Shown here: positions 17,418 through 29,272 of the stretch, piece after piece
Layout: each line of letters starts with the position of its first letter
How positions within the stretch are numbered: the stretch's first letter is position 1
NCBI RefSeq assembly: GCF_001279775.1
Contig: NZ_LGDG01000224.1
Location: 1-64,000 of the forward strand
DNA: 64,000 bases
Reading direction: 5' to 3'
DNA from: Streptomyces sp. MMG1533
GTDB taxonomy: Bacteria; Actinomycetota; Actinomycetes; Streptomycetales; Streptomycetaceae
Made by a program: the position numbers and the translations under genes
The notes under the pieces: generated by a model
The model's database searches: none
The model's input: only the letters and a program-made list of their open reading frames with translations
Told to the model about the DNA's origin: nothing

Positions 17418-17437
17418 ACCGGCGGGCGGACCAGAAC

Positions 17438-18403
17438 ATGTCGACCACCACCAAGATCGACCTCGCGACCTCCGCCCCGGCCAAGCCTGAAAAGGCGCGG
17501 CCGCGGCGGAGTCTGCGGGCCAACGCGACCCTCAACTTCTGGCTCTTCACCGGGCCCTTCCTCATCGGCCTGGTGATCTTCGTCTTCGTGCCGATGGGCT
17601 GGAGCATCTATCTCAGCTTCTTCGAGGCACGCTTCACCGTCTCGCCGAGCGAGTTCATCGGCTTCGACAACTACCAGGCGATCCTGGACAACCCGGACTT
17701 CACCGGCGCCCTGATCACCTTCACCGTCTTCGCGGCGTTCATCGTGCCGACCACCTGGGCGCTCTCACTGGGCCTGGCGCTGCTGGTGCACCGGCTGACC
17801 TTCATGAAGGCGTTCTTCCGCTCGGTGTTCTTCATTCCGACCGCCGTCTCCTACGTCGCCGCCGCGCTGATCTGGAAGATGTCCATCTTCAACGGCGTCC
17901 GCTTCGGCCTGGCCAACACGGTCGTCGGCTGGTTCGGCGTCGACAACGTCGCCTGGCTGGCCAACCCCGACCCGCCCTGGTACTGGCTGGTCATCGTGAC
18001 GCTGCGCCTATGGCTGCAGGCCGGCTTCTACATGATCCTGTTCCTGGCGGCGCTGCAGAACATCCCGGCGGAGCTGTACGAGGCCGCCGCCATCGACGGC
18101 GCCAAGCCGGGCTGGCAGACCTTCCGCCACATCACGCTGCCCCAGCTGCGGGCCACCTCGACCGCGGTGATCCTGCTGTTGCTGATCGCCGCCTACCAGG
18201 CCTTCGACGAGTTCTGGAACCTCCTCAGCAAGGCGACCTGGGGCCAGCCTCCCCTCGTGGAGCTGTACAAGACGGCCCTCGGTGAAAGCCAGGACTACGG
18301 CCAGGGCAGCGCGGGCGCCGTCATCCTGACCCTGCTCATCCTCGTGATCACCCTGTTCCAGGGGAAGATCATGGGCTTCGGAAGGGGTGAGGAGTCCAAG
18401 TGA
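17438..18403 (+). CDS. Sugar ABC transporter permease (MalF-type)
   Basis: 321 aa with six predicted transmembrane helices after a cytoplasmic N-terminal tail. The EAA loop that docks the ATPase reads EAAAIDGAKPGWQTFRHITL. It starts 20 bp after the binding-protein stop and overlaps the next permease by four bases (GTGA). There is no ATPase gene in the operon; Streptomyces sugar importers of this type usually share the MsiK ATPase encoded elsewhere. Confidence 0.93.
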   Translation: MSTTTKIDLATSAPAKPEKARPRRSLRANATLNFWLFTGPFLIGLVIFVFVPMGWSIYLSFFEARFTVSPSEFIGFDNYQAILDNPDFTGALITFTVFAAFIVPTTWALSLGLALLVHRLTFMKAFFRSVFFIPTAVSYVAAALIWKMSIFNGVRFGLANTVVGWFGVDNVAWLANPDPPWYWLVIVTLRLWLQAGFYMILFLAALQNIPAELYEAAAIDGAKPGWQTFRHITLPQLRATSTAVILLLLIAAYQAFDEFWNLLSKATWGQPPLVELYKTALGESQDYGQGSAGAVILTLLILVITLFQGKIMGFGRGEESK

Positions 18404-19275
18404 CCACCACCGCACCTGACGTCAGGAAGACCCCCGGCAAGAAGCGCGGGGGCAAGGTCATCGGCAACTCCGGTCTGTACATCGCCACCGGTATCGCCGC
18501 CCTGCTCTTCCTGATCCCCTTCTATCTGATCGTCCGCAACGCCCTGATGACGGACCCGGAGATCACGGGCGAGAACTGGAAGTGGTTCCCCACCGACATC
18601 CAGTGGGGCAACTTCAGCGAGCCGTTCAACGACGAGACCGTCGACTTCGGCCGGGCCCTGTGGAACTCGTGGGTCGTCGCCATCCTGCACACGACCGGCA
18701 TCCTGCTGATCTGCTCGCTCGCCGGCTACGGCCTCGCCCGCATCCCGTACAAGCACGCCAACAAGATCTTCTACATGGTCCTCGTGACCCTGATGATCCC
18801 GACGGCCGTCACCTTCGTGCCGAGCTTCGTGCTGGTCTCGTCGCTGGGCTGGGTGGACACCTACCGCGGTCTGATCATTCCGGCCCTGTTCAGTGGTTTC
18901 ACCTGCTTCCTGTTCCGGCAGTACTTCCTGGGGTTCCCCAAGGAGCTGGAGGAGGCGGCACGCGTGGACGGACTCTCGTACTGGGGGGCGTACTGGCGGG
19001 TCGTCGTGCCCAACTCGCTGAACTTCTTCGCGGCCATGGCCACGATCACGTTCATCAGCGGCTGGAACTCCTTCCTGTGGCCCCTGGTCATCGGTCAGGA
19101 CCCGAGCTCCTGGACCATCCAGGTCGCACTGTCCTCGTACATGACCAACCAGACCGTCAACTACCACCTGATCTTCGCGGCCACGGCCATTTCCATCCTG
19201 CCCCTGCTGCTCGTGTTCCTCTTCCTCCAGCGCTGGCTGGTGCAGGGGATCGCGCAGACCGGCATCAAGGGCTGA
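18400..19275 (+). CDS. Sugar ABC transporter permease (MalG-type)
   Basis: 291 aa, GTG start overlapping the previous stop codon. Six transmembrane helices are predicted, with the conserved EAA loop EEAARVDGLSYWGAYWRVVV and the MalG-like segment SFVLVSSLGWVDTYRGLIIP. It pairs with the preceding permease to form the membrane channel of the importer. The beta-galactosidase gene follows after 12 bp, so the four genes are one transcription unit. Confidence 0.93.
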   Translation: MTTTAPDVRKTPGKKRGGKVIGNSGLYIATGIAALLFLIPFYLIVRNALMTDPEITGENWKWFPTDIQWGNFSEPFNDETVDFGRALWNSWVVAILHTTGILLICSLAGYGLARIPYKHANKIFYMVLVTLMIPTAVTFVPSFVLVSSLGWVDTYRGLIIPALFSGFTCFLFRQYFLGFPKELEEAARVDGLSYWGAYWRVVVPNSLNFFAAMATITFISGWNSFLWPLVIGQDPSSWTIQVALSSYMTNQTVNYHLIFAATAISILPLLLVFLFLQRWLVQGIAQTGIKG

Positions 19276-22196
<2,921 letters not shown>

Positions 22197-22285
22197 CATT
22201 CTGCGACCGTCGTGAGGTGCCCGCGGCCGGTCGGCCCCTCCAGCCGACCGGCCGCACTCGCGTTCGGAGCAAGGGAGTTGCCAGT

Positions 22286-23281
22286 GTGAGCGGAAACATC
22301 GAGGTCCGCGGTCTGTCCCGCACCTTCCACACCACCGTCCGCCGCCCGGGCTTCACGGGCGCGGTCCGCTCCCTGGTCAACCCGGAGCGAGTCGCCAAGC
22401 ACGCCGTCGCCGACATCACCTTCGACGTCGGCGCGGGCGAACTCCTCGCCCTGCTCGGCCCGAACGGCGCGGGCAAGTCCACCACCATCAAGATCCTCAC
22501 CGGCATCCTCACGCCCACCTCCGGCGAGGCCCGGGTCGCCGGCGTGGTGCCGTACGAGGAGCGCGAGCGCAACGCCCGCAACATCGGTGCGGTGTTCGGG
22601 CAGCGCACCCAGCTGTGGTGGGACCTGCCGGTGCGCGAGTCCTTCGCGATCCTCAGAGACATCTACGAGGTGCCGAAGGCCGAACACGCCGCCCGTCTCA
22701 AGGAGTTCGACGACCTGCTCGACCTGTCGTCCTTCTGGGACACCCGGGTGCGCCATCTCTCCCTCGGCCAGCGCGTCCGCAGCGACCTCGCCGCCGCCCT
22801 GCTGCACGACCCGCAGGTCGTCTTCCTCGACGAGCCGACCATCGGCATGGACGTGGTGGTCAAGGAACAGGTGCGGGAGTTCCTGCGGCACCAGGTCGAA
22901 CAGCGCGGCCGTACTGTCCTGCTGACCACGCACGACATGACGGAGGTCGAGCGGCTCGCCGAACGGGTCGTCCTGATCAACCACGGCCGGCTCGTCCTGG
23001 ACGGCAGCCTCGACGAGATCCGCCGCAAGTTCGGCTCGACATGGCAGGTGCGGGCGACCCTCGCCGATGCGCACGCCGAGGTCGTGGCGCTGCCGGGGAT
23101 CGCGGTGCTGCGGCACGACGGGCCACAGGTGGTGTTCGGACCCGACGGACCCGACGCCCCCACGGTGCACCAGGCGTTGAAGGCGGTCATCGAGCACTAC
23201 GAGGTGACCGGCATCGCCATCGACGAGGCGGATCTCGAGGACGTGATGCGGGCCGCCTACGTCCATGCCGAGGCGGCGTGA
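22286..23281 (+). CDS. ABC-2 type exporter ATP-binding protein
   Basis: 331 aa from a GTG with AAGGGAG eight bases upstream. The nucleotide-binding domain has Walker A GPNGAGKST, Walker B VVFLDEP and the switch histidine in LTTHD; the signature LSLGQR deviates slightly from LSGGQ. The extension near the N-terminus (FTGAVRSLVNPERVAKHAV) and the C-terminal tail are typical of the ABC-2 family that pairs with two ABC2_membrane_6 permeases. Substrate unknown; family members export lipids, polyketides or viologens. It overlaps the next gene by one base (TGATG). Confidence 0.9.
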   Translation: MSGNIEVRGLSRTFHTTVRRPGFTGAVRSLVNPERVAKHAVADITFDVGAGELLALLGPNGAGKSTTIKILTGILTPTSGEARVAGVVPYEERERNARNIGAVFGQRTQLWWDLPVRESFAILRDIYEVPKAEHAARLKEFDDLLDLSSFWDTRVRHLSLGQRVRSDLAAALLHDPQVVFLDEPTIGMDVVVKEQVREFLRHQVEQRGRTVLLTTHDMTEVERLAERVVLINHGRLVLDGSLDEIRRKFGSTWQVRATLADAHAEVVALPGIAVLRHDGPQVVFGPDGPDAPTVHQALKAVIEHYEVTGIAIDEADLEDVMRAAYVHAEAA

Positions 23282-24084
23282 TGGCCGTACTCCACGCCTG
23301 GCGCACCGCCCGCGTCACGCCGCTCGGCGAGCTGCACACCCCGCCCCGCATGACCGCCGTACTGCTCCGGCTGACCGTGCAGGTGGTGCTGGTGGCGTCC
23401 CTGTGGCACGGCCTGTACGCCCACACCGGCACCACCGCCGGACTCGACCGCGACCAGGCGGTGACGTACGCCGTCCTGGCCGTACTCGCCTCCCGGCTAA
23501 GGGAGTTGGACCAGTACGCGGGCCGGGACACCGTGCTGCAGCACATGCACTTCGGCACGATCGTCTACTGGTACCTGCGCCCGCTGCCGCCCCAGCGCTA
23601 CCACGCCCTGCGCGCCCTCGGCGAGCAGTTGTACGGCTTCGCGTGGGCGCTCGGCGGATACGCGGTCTGCCTCGCGGCCGGGGTGGTCGAGCCGCCCCGG
23701 TCGGCCGCAGTGGCAGGGGTGTTCGCACTCAGCCTGCTGCTCGGCCAGTTGGTCCTGTACCACGTGATGCTCGTGCTGGACCAGCTGTGCTTCTGGACGG
23801 TCCGCAACAACGCGGCGATGCTGATCCTGATCTTCGCGCAGAACCTGTTGTCCGGGGTGTACGCGCCGCTGTGGTTCTTCCCCGACTGGTTCGTGACGAT
23901 GAGCGGCTTCCTGCCCTTCCAGGCGACGCTGAGCGTGCCCCTGTCCCTCTACATCGGCCGTATCCCGCTGTCGGACGCGGCCGGCCAGTTGGCGATCCAG
24001 GCCGCCTGGGTCGTGCTGCTCTCCCTGTTCACCCGCTTCCTGTGGCGGCGGGCCGCCCTTCGTGTCATGTCCCAAGGAGGTTGA
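23281..24084 (+). CDS. ABC-2 family exporter permease 1
   Basis: 267 aa with about six hydrophobic helices. It resembles the ABC2_membrane_6 family (HMHFGTIVYWYLRPLPPQRY resembles the family's long cytoplasmic loop). It starts at the ATG overlapping the ATPase stop and itself overlaps the next gene (TGATG). It probably dimerises with permease 2. Confidence 0.85.
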   Translation: MAVLHAWRTARVTPLGELHTPPRMTAVLLRLTVQVVLVASLWHGLYAHTGTTAGLDRDQAVTYAVLAVLASRLRELDQYAGRDTVLQHMHFGTIVYWYLRPLPPQRYHALRALGEQLYGFAWALGGYAVCLAAGVVEPPRSAAVAGVFALSLLLGQLVLYHVMLVLDQLCFWTVRNNAAMLILIFAQNLLSGVYAPLWFFPDWFVTMSGFLPFQATLSVPLSLYIGRIPLSDAAGQLAIQAAWVVLLSLFTRFLWRRAALRVMSQGG

Positions 24085-24890
24085 TGCCTGTGAACGCCGT
24101 CCGGATCGCGTGGCGCGTCACGCTTCTCAACTTCCGTGCCCAGCTGGAGTACCGCACCGAGTTCCTGCTGATGATCGCGATCGGTGCGATCTGGCAGGTG
24201 TCGGTGATCGTCTTCGCGACGGTCCTGCTCACCCGGTTCACCGGGATGGGCGGCTGGGACAGCTCGGAGGTGCTGCTGATCCCGGCGACGCGGATGCTGG
24301 CGCACGGGTTGTTCGTGCTGGTGCTGGGGCGGGTGCACCTCATCGGCCGGCAGATCCAGGAAGGGAGGATCGACGTCTATCTGGTGCGCCCCATGCCGGT
24401 GCACCGGCAGGTCCAGCTCGCCTTCTTCCCCACCAATGCGATCGGTGACCTGACCGTCGCCGCGGGCCTGATGGCGGGCGCGCTCAGCCGCAGCGACCTG
24501 GACTGGACCGCCGGCCGGATCTCGTACCTGATCGCCGCGATCCTCGGCGGCATGCTCCTGGAGGCCGCCCTGTTCACGGCGGTGGCCTCCGCCTCCCTCC
24601 GCTTCCCGGCCGCCGACTACTGGGGCCGCTGGCTGGAGGAACTCCTCGGCACCTTCGGCAGCTACCCGCTGAACGTACTGCCCAAGGCGGTGGGCGGATT
24701 CCTGACATTCGGCCTTCCGCTCGCGTTCGTGGCGTACTTCCCGGCCGCCGTCCTCACCGGGCACGGCCACGACACCGGCGTCCCGTACTGGCTGGCGGCG
24801 GCCTCACCGCTGCTCGGCGTGGTGGCGTACCTGGGGGCGCGGCTGCTGTGGCGGTGGAGCCTGCGGCACTACTCGGGCGTGAACGGATGA
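24084..24890 (+). CDS. ABC-2 family exporter permease 2
   Basis: 268 aa, six predicted transmembrane helices. The loop GRQIQEGRIDVYLVRPMPVH is the counterpart of the LRPLP segment in permease 1, typical of this pair. AAGGAGG lies just upstream and the ATG overlaps the previous stop codon. It is the last gene of the three-gene export operon. The 140 bp to the convergent TetR gene contain GC-rich short dyads but no clear terminator. Confidence 0.85.
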   Translation: MPVNAVRIAWRVTLLNFRAQLEYRTEFLLMIAIGAIWQVSVIVFATVLLTRFTGMGGWDSSEVLLIPATRMLAHGLFVLVLGRVHLIGRQIQEGRIDVYLVRPMPVHRQVQLAFFPTNAIGDLTVAAGLMAGALSRSDLDWTAGRISYLIAAILGGMLLEAALFTAVASASLRFPAADYWGRWLEELLGTFGSYPLNVLPKAVGGFLTFGLPLAFVAYFPAAVLTGHGHDTGVPYWLAAASPLLGVVAYLGARLLWRWSLRHYSGVNG

Positions 24891-25030
24891 CCACCGCGAC
24901 ATCCTCCGGCTGACGTCCCGCCTCGCGGTGAGCCTCGTGTTCGTCGTGCCCTGGACCCCTTCACGTGGCCGGCCGGCCGGTCAGCCCGCCGGGGTGACGG
25001 GACAGGGCTCGACCGCCGCCCCCGACCGGA

Positions 25031-25717
25031 TCACGCAGTCCTGTACGCCCGCAGGAACGCCGCCACACCCCCCGTGATCAGCCGCTCCGTCCTCTCCTTG
25101 GACAGCGGGCGGACTCCGTAGTGGGAGAGCTGCACGATCTGGTGGGAGGTCAGGGCCGAGAAGTGGGCGCCGGTCAGGGCCGCGTCCCCGTGCACGTCGA
25201 TCAGACCGGCCGCGGCGAGGCCCGCCATCGCGTCGGCGAGCCCGCGGCCGACGGGCCCCGGCCCTGCCTCCTGCCACGTCTGGAGGACCTCGGGCGGCAC
25301 GTGGTCGGCCTCGGCGTGGATGTGCCGGACGAGCGCGAAGTGGTCCGGGAACTCGGTCATGACGCCGACGAAGGCCCGGGCGAGGGCGACGAGATCGCGC
25401 TCCAGGTCCTCGGGCCGTGGTGGGCGCTCGGGATCCAGCAGGGCATGGAGACGGCCGAGTTGGGCGTCCTTGACCTCGCTCGACGTCCAGCTGACGACCG
25501 TACGGAAGAGGTCGGCCTTGCCGCCCGGGAAGTGGTTGTAGAGCGTGCGCGTGGACACGCCGGCCGCGGCCGCCAGCGCGTCGACCGAGGCGCGCGTGTA
25601 GCCCTCGCGGCCGAAGACCGTGCAGGCGGCGCCCGCCATCGCGAGCTGCTTCTCCAGCCTGCGGGGCGGTACCTCTCGCCGGGACTTGTCCATCCAGGCG
25701 TCGTTGCTGATGCCCAC
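25031..25717 (-). CDS. TetR-family repressor, divergent from the flavin reductase/MFS pair
   Basis: 228 aa from a GTG; an ATG eight codons later (MDKSRREVPP) is an alternative. The DNA-binding helix-turn-helix lies at about 40-70 (RASVDALAAAAGVSTRTLYNHF). The C-terminal ligand domain is TetR_C-like (FVGVMTEFPDHFALVRHIHAEA). Two palindromes in the divergent promoter make autoregulation and control of the neighbouring reductase and exporter genes likely. The ligand is probably a toxic aromatic or quinone, by inference from the neighbours. Confidence 0.9.
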   Translation of the reverse strand: MGISNDAWMDKSRREVPPRRLEKQLAMAGAACTVFGREGYTRASVDALAAAAGVSTRTLYNHFPGGKADLFRTVVSWTSSEVKDAQLGRLHALLDPERPPRPEDLERDLVALARAFVGVMTEFPDHFALVRHIHAEADHVPPEVLQTWQEAGPGPVGRGLADAMAGLAAAGLIDVHGDAALTGAHFSALTSHQIVQLSHYGVRPLSKERTERLITGGVAAFLRAYRTA

Positions 25718-25735
25718 ACTCGCCTCCTCATCGAA

Positions 25736-25774
25736 TTACAACGAGCGTTGTAATTTTTACAACGACCGTTGTAG
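25736..25774. promoter_or_regulatory. Two tandem TetR operators
   Basis: TTACAACGAGCGTTGTAA (25736-25753) is a perfect 8-bp-arm palindrome. ACAACGACCGTTGT (25759-25772) repeats the same half-sites. Centres are 21 bp apart, two helical turns, so two dimers could bind one DNA face. The sites sit between divergent genes and share the half-site ACAACG. Confidence 0.9.
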
Positions 25775-25829
25775 CTTACCGGAGGGGGACCGCATCGGTC
25801 CGTCGCCCCGTTCATGAGGAGATACCACC

Positions 25830-26459
25830 ATGTCTGTCACCGAAGCCGTGCCCGCCCCGAGCGCTCGTGAGGACGCTCCGCTGCGCGTCGCCGTCGTCGT
25901 CGGCAGCGTCCGCGAGGGGCGGGCGGGACGTGCCGTCACCGACTGGTTCGTCGGCGCCGCGAAGGGATCGGACGGTCTGGAACTAGACGTCGTCGACCTC
26001 GTCGACGTCGAACTGCCGCTGGCGATGCCGGGTTGGGGCCGCACGCCGAGCCCCGAGGCCGCCGCCGCACTGGCCGACGTCACACCACGGCTGGCCGCCG
26101 CGGACGCCTTCGTCGTCGTCACCCCCGAGTACAACCACAGCTTCCCCGCGGCCCTGAAGAACTTCATCGACTGGCACCGCGGCCAGTGGCACGCCAAGCC
26201 CGTCGGCTTCGTCTCCTACGGCGGTCTCTCCGGCGGCCTGCGCGCTGTCGAGCAACTCCGGCTGGTCTTCGCCGAGTTGCACGCCATGACGGTCCGCGAC
26301 TCCGTCAGCCTGCACGGCCCGTGGTCCGGCCTCACCGAGGACGGCACCCCGCGCGACAGCACCGTGTGCGAGAGCGCCGCGAAGGGCATGCTCGGCCAAC
26401 TGTCCTGGTGGGGGCGGGCGTTGCGGTCGGCCCGCGCGACCCGGCCGTACGAGGGCTGA
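25830..26459 (+). CDS. NADPH-dependent FMN reductase family protein
   Basis: 209 aa flavodoxin-like fold. VVVGSVREGRAGRAVTDWF supplies the FMN phosphate loop and TPEYNHSFPAALKNFIDW the second flavin-binding segment. Such enzymes reduce FMN, azo dyes or quinones using NADPH. GAGGAG precedes the ATG. It is the first gene downstream of the two TetR operators and lies 14 bp before the MFS exporter, so the pair probably forms a detoxification operon. Confidence 0.92.
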   Translation: MSVTEAVPAPSAREDAPLRVAVVVGSVREGRAGRAVTDWFVGAAKGSDGLELDVVDLVDVELPLAMPGWGRTPSPEAAAALADVTPRLAAADAFVVVTPEYNHSFPAALKNFIDWHRGQWHAKPVGFVSYGGLSGGLRAVEQLRLVFAELHAMTVRDSVSLHGPWSGLTEDGTPRDSTVCESAAKGMLGQLSWWGRALRSARATRPYEG

Positions 26460-26473
26460 GAGGGGTACGGGGG

Positions 26474-27877
26474 ATGTCCACGACACCGGCCCTCGAAGCG
26501 CCGCCGGCGGACTCCCGGGCCGCCGCGAAGGCCCTCCATCGCACCCTCGCCGTCGTCATCATCGGCTCGGTGATGTCGGTGCTCGACATGACGATCGTGA
26601 ACGTGGCGCTGCGCAGCCTCTCCGAGGCGTTCCACGCCCCGCTGGAGACGATCCAGTGGACCGCCACGGCGTACACGCTCGCACTCGCCGCCGTCATCCC
26701 GACCGCGGCCTGGGCGATGGGCCGGTTCGGCGCCAAGCGCACCTACCTGACCGCCCTCGTGCTGTTCACCCTCGGCTCGCTGCTCGCGGCGTTCGCCTGG
26801 GACGCGCCGAGCCTGATCGCGTTCCGTGCCGTTCAGGGTCTGGGCGGCGGGCTGCTGATGCCCGTCGGCATGGCGATGGTGATGCGCATCGCCGACCGGG
26901 AACGGCTCGGACGGTCGATGGCCTTGCTGGGACTGCCGATCCTGGTCGGCCCGGCGGCCGGGCCGGTGCTCGGCGGCCGGCTGCTCGACTCCGCGTCCTG
27001 GCACTGGATCTTCCTGGTCAATCTGCCGGTCGGTGCGGTGGCACTGGTGCTCGCGGCGAGGTTGCTGCGACCCGACGAGCCCCAGGCGGGGCCGCCCGCG
27101 CTGGACGTCCTGGGCCTGCTGATGCTCTCGCCGGGCCTCGCCCTGCTGCTGTTCGGGCTGGCGCGGGGCGGGGAACGGGGCGACTTCGCCTCGTACGGCG
27201 CACTGGTGCCGACCCTCGCAGGTGTCGCCCTCGTCGCCGCCTTCGTACGGCGTGCGCTGACCGCCCGCGAGCCGCTGCTCGACCTCCGGCTGCTGGGCGA
27301 CCGCACGTTCGCCGTCGGCATCGGCACGCTCGCGCTGTTCACCTGCGGCTACTTCGGGTCGATGCTGCTCACCCCGGTGTACTGGCAGCAGGTCCGGGAC
27401 ACGAGCGCGACGACGGCCGGACTGCTGGGCGCGCCGATCGGGCTCACCGTCGGCATCACGATGCAGGTCGCCGCGCGCCGCATCGACAAGGTGTCGCCGC
27501 GACGGCTGATCCCGGCCGGGATCGCGATCGGGGCGCTCGGCATGGCGTTGACGGCGGTCCAGATCGGCACGGACGACGTGGCCCCGTGGCGGCTCGTCGG
27601 TGCCGGGATGGTGATGGGCGTCGGCTCCGGCATGGTCCTGATGCCGACGATGACGACCGCGAGCCGGGACCTGCCGATGGACCGGATGGCCGCGGCGAGC
27701 ACCGCGCTGAGCATCAACGCGCAGGTGTGGGCGTCGGTCGGTACCGCCCTGATCTCCGTGGTCCTGGGCTCGGCGGGCGCCGATCCCGCCGGCTTCCGGA
27801 TCGCGTACGCGGTGGCGGCGGGGCTGCTCGCCCTGGCGCTGCTGCCGGCGTCACTGCTGCCCGGGCGAAGGGCCTGA
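26474..27877 (+). CDS. MFS drug exporter, DHA2 (EmrB/QacA) type
   Basis: 467 aa with about 14 hydrophobic segments. Family motifs are visible: SVLDMTIVNVAL in helix 1 (motif D1), WTATAYTLALAAVIP, and GPAAGPVLGG (motif C, an exporter signature). It uses proton motive force to expel drugs. It is co-transcribed with the flavin reductase under TetR control. Its 3' end overlaps the convergent MFS gene by 27 bp. Confidence 0.92.
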   Translation: MSTTPALEAPPADSRAAAKALHRTLAVVIIGSVMSVLDMTIVNVALRSLSEAFHAPLETIQWTATAYTLALAAVIPTAAWAMGRFGAKRTYLTALVLFTLGSLLAAFAWDAPSLIAFRAVQGLGGGLLMPVGMAMVMRIADRERLGRSMALLGLPILVGPAAGPVLGGRLLDSASWHWIFLVNLPVGAVALVLAARLLRPDEPQAGPPALDVLGLLMLSPGLALLLFGLARGGERGDFASYGALVPTLAGVALVAAFVRRALTAREPLLDLRLLGDRTFAVGIGTLALFTCGYFGSMLLTPVYWQQVRDTSATTAGLLGAPIGLTVGITMQVAARRIDKVSPRRLIPAGIAIGALGMALTAVQIGTDDVAPWRLVGAGMVMGVGSGMVLMPTMTTASRDLPMDRMAAASTALSINAQVWASVGTALISVVLGSAGADPAGFRIAYAVAAGLLALALLPASLLPGRRA

Positions 27878-29179
27878 CGGGGCCGGCGATCCCGCTCCTG
27901 TGGACCGTCGTATCGGCGTGAACAGCGCGACCACCGCGATGAGCACACAGCACGCGCCGGCGACCAGGCCGACGGGTGCGGTGCCCCGCCGGTCCGCGGC
28001 CCAGGTCAGGACGGCCGCCCCGATCGGGGCGGCGGCGTACTGGAGGGTCCAGAACGCGGAGGTGACACGGCCCAGCAGTGGTTCCGGTGTGACCTCCTGC
28101 CGCAGTGACATGGAGCAGGTGCCCGCGATGCCGCCGCAGGCGAGGAACGCCGCGCTCAGCGCCGCGACGACGGACACGTCCCGCGCCCAGCCCAGCCCGG
28201 CGAACGCGAGCCCGCACACCGCCACCGCTCCCGTCCAGGTCGGACCGAAGCCGAGCCTCCGGCGGATCCGGGCCACCAGCAGGGCGCCGGTGATCGTGCC
28301 GAGGGCGCCGACGGCCATGACGGTGCCGACCGTGCCGTCGTCGTGGCCGAGGTCGTGCTTGACGTGGTAGATGACCAGGTCGGTCATGCCGAGGGTGAGG
28401 AAACTGAAGACGAACAGCAGGGCGGTCAGGGAGCGCAGCACCGGGTGGCCGTACAGGAAGGAGACCCCGGTCCGCAGGTCCTGCCACAGGCTCCTCTTCT
28501 CGGCCGGGCCGCCGTCGCCCCCGGAGCGCGGGGCGAACCGTACGAAGAGCATGCAGGCGGCCGACACCCCGAAGCTGGCCGCGTCCACGCCCACCGCGGC
28601 GGCCGGGCCGGTCCACGCGGCCACCAGGCCCGCACACAGCGGGCCGAGTACGCCCGCCGCGGCGGCGGTCGCGTTCAGCCGGCCGTTGGCCTCGGTGAGC
28701 TGTTCGGTGCCGACCAGGCTGCGGACGACGGTGACGTAACCGACGGCGAACAGCATGCCGACGGCCTCGCACAGCGGCAGGACGGCGTACAGCAGCCAGA
28801 CCTGCGGGCCGAGCAGCCACACCAGGGGGATCACGCCGTACAGCACCATGCGCACCAGGTCGCAGGCGATGAGCAGCCGGCGGCGGTCGACCCGGTCCAC
28901 CAGGGCCCCGGCGAAGACGGCCGCCAGCACCGAGGCGGCTGCGCCGACCGCCGTGAGCAGGCCCATCCGGGCGAGGGAGCCGGTGGCCTGGAGGACCAGC
29001 AGGGGCAGGGCGATCAGGGCGAAGGAGTCGCCGAGGACCGAGAGGGTCTGCGCGACCCAGAAGATCCCGAAGTCCCGTTGCCGCCACAGCGGTCGGCTGT
29101 CGGAGGACCGCTGCCCGGTGTGTCGTACGCGTGGAGTCGAGCTGCCCGATTCCTCCTCGCGCTGCGCCTCGTGCGCCAA
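27851..29179 (-). CDS. MFS transporter, enterobactin-exporter/macrolide-efflux-like
   Basis: 442 aa from a TTG start with a purine-rich upstream stretch; no ATG or GTG is better placed. About 12 transmembrane helices. The N-terminus RDFGIFWVAQTLSVLGDSF and the motif DRVDRRRLLIACDLVRM are typical of the MFS_3 branch that includes MefA and EntS. Substrate unknown. It faces away from the xylanase gene, with 93 bp between starts. Confidence 0.88.
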   Translation of the reverse strand: MAHEAQREEESGSSTPRVRHTGQRSSDSRPLWRQRDFGIFWVAQTLSVLGDSFALIALPLLVLQATGSLARMGLLTAVGAAASVLAAVFAGALVDRVDRRRLLIACDLVRMVLYGVIPLVWLLGPQVWLLYAVLPLCEAVGMLFAVGYVTVVRSLVGTEQLTEANGRLNATAAAAGVLGPLCAGLVAAWTGPAAAVGVDAASFGVSAACMLFVRFAPRSGGDGGPAEKRSLWQDLRTGVSFLYGHPVLRSLTALLFVFSFLTLGMTDLVIYHVKHDLGHDDGTVGTVMAVGALGTITGALLVARIRRRLGFGPTWTGAVAVCGLAFAGLGWARDVSVVAALSAAFLACGGIAGTCSMSLRQEVTPEPLLGRVTSAFWTLQYAAAPIGAAVLTWAADRRGTAPVGLVAGACCVLIAVVALFTPIRRSTGAGSPAPSGPSPGQQ

Positions 29180-29272
29180 GCGACCCCTCCCCCTCGTCCC
29201 GGTCCGCGGCAACCTTACGGCGCCCTGCGGCGACCAGCACACGAATATGTGGCCCCCTCCGGAGGAGCAGCC

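Noticed and set aside
22286..24890. Part of the sugar import operon
   Set aside because: The ABC-2 permeases and ATPase are of the export type and are separated from the GH2 gene by repeats and a new start region.
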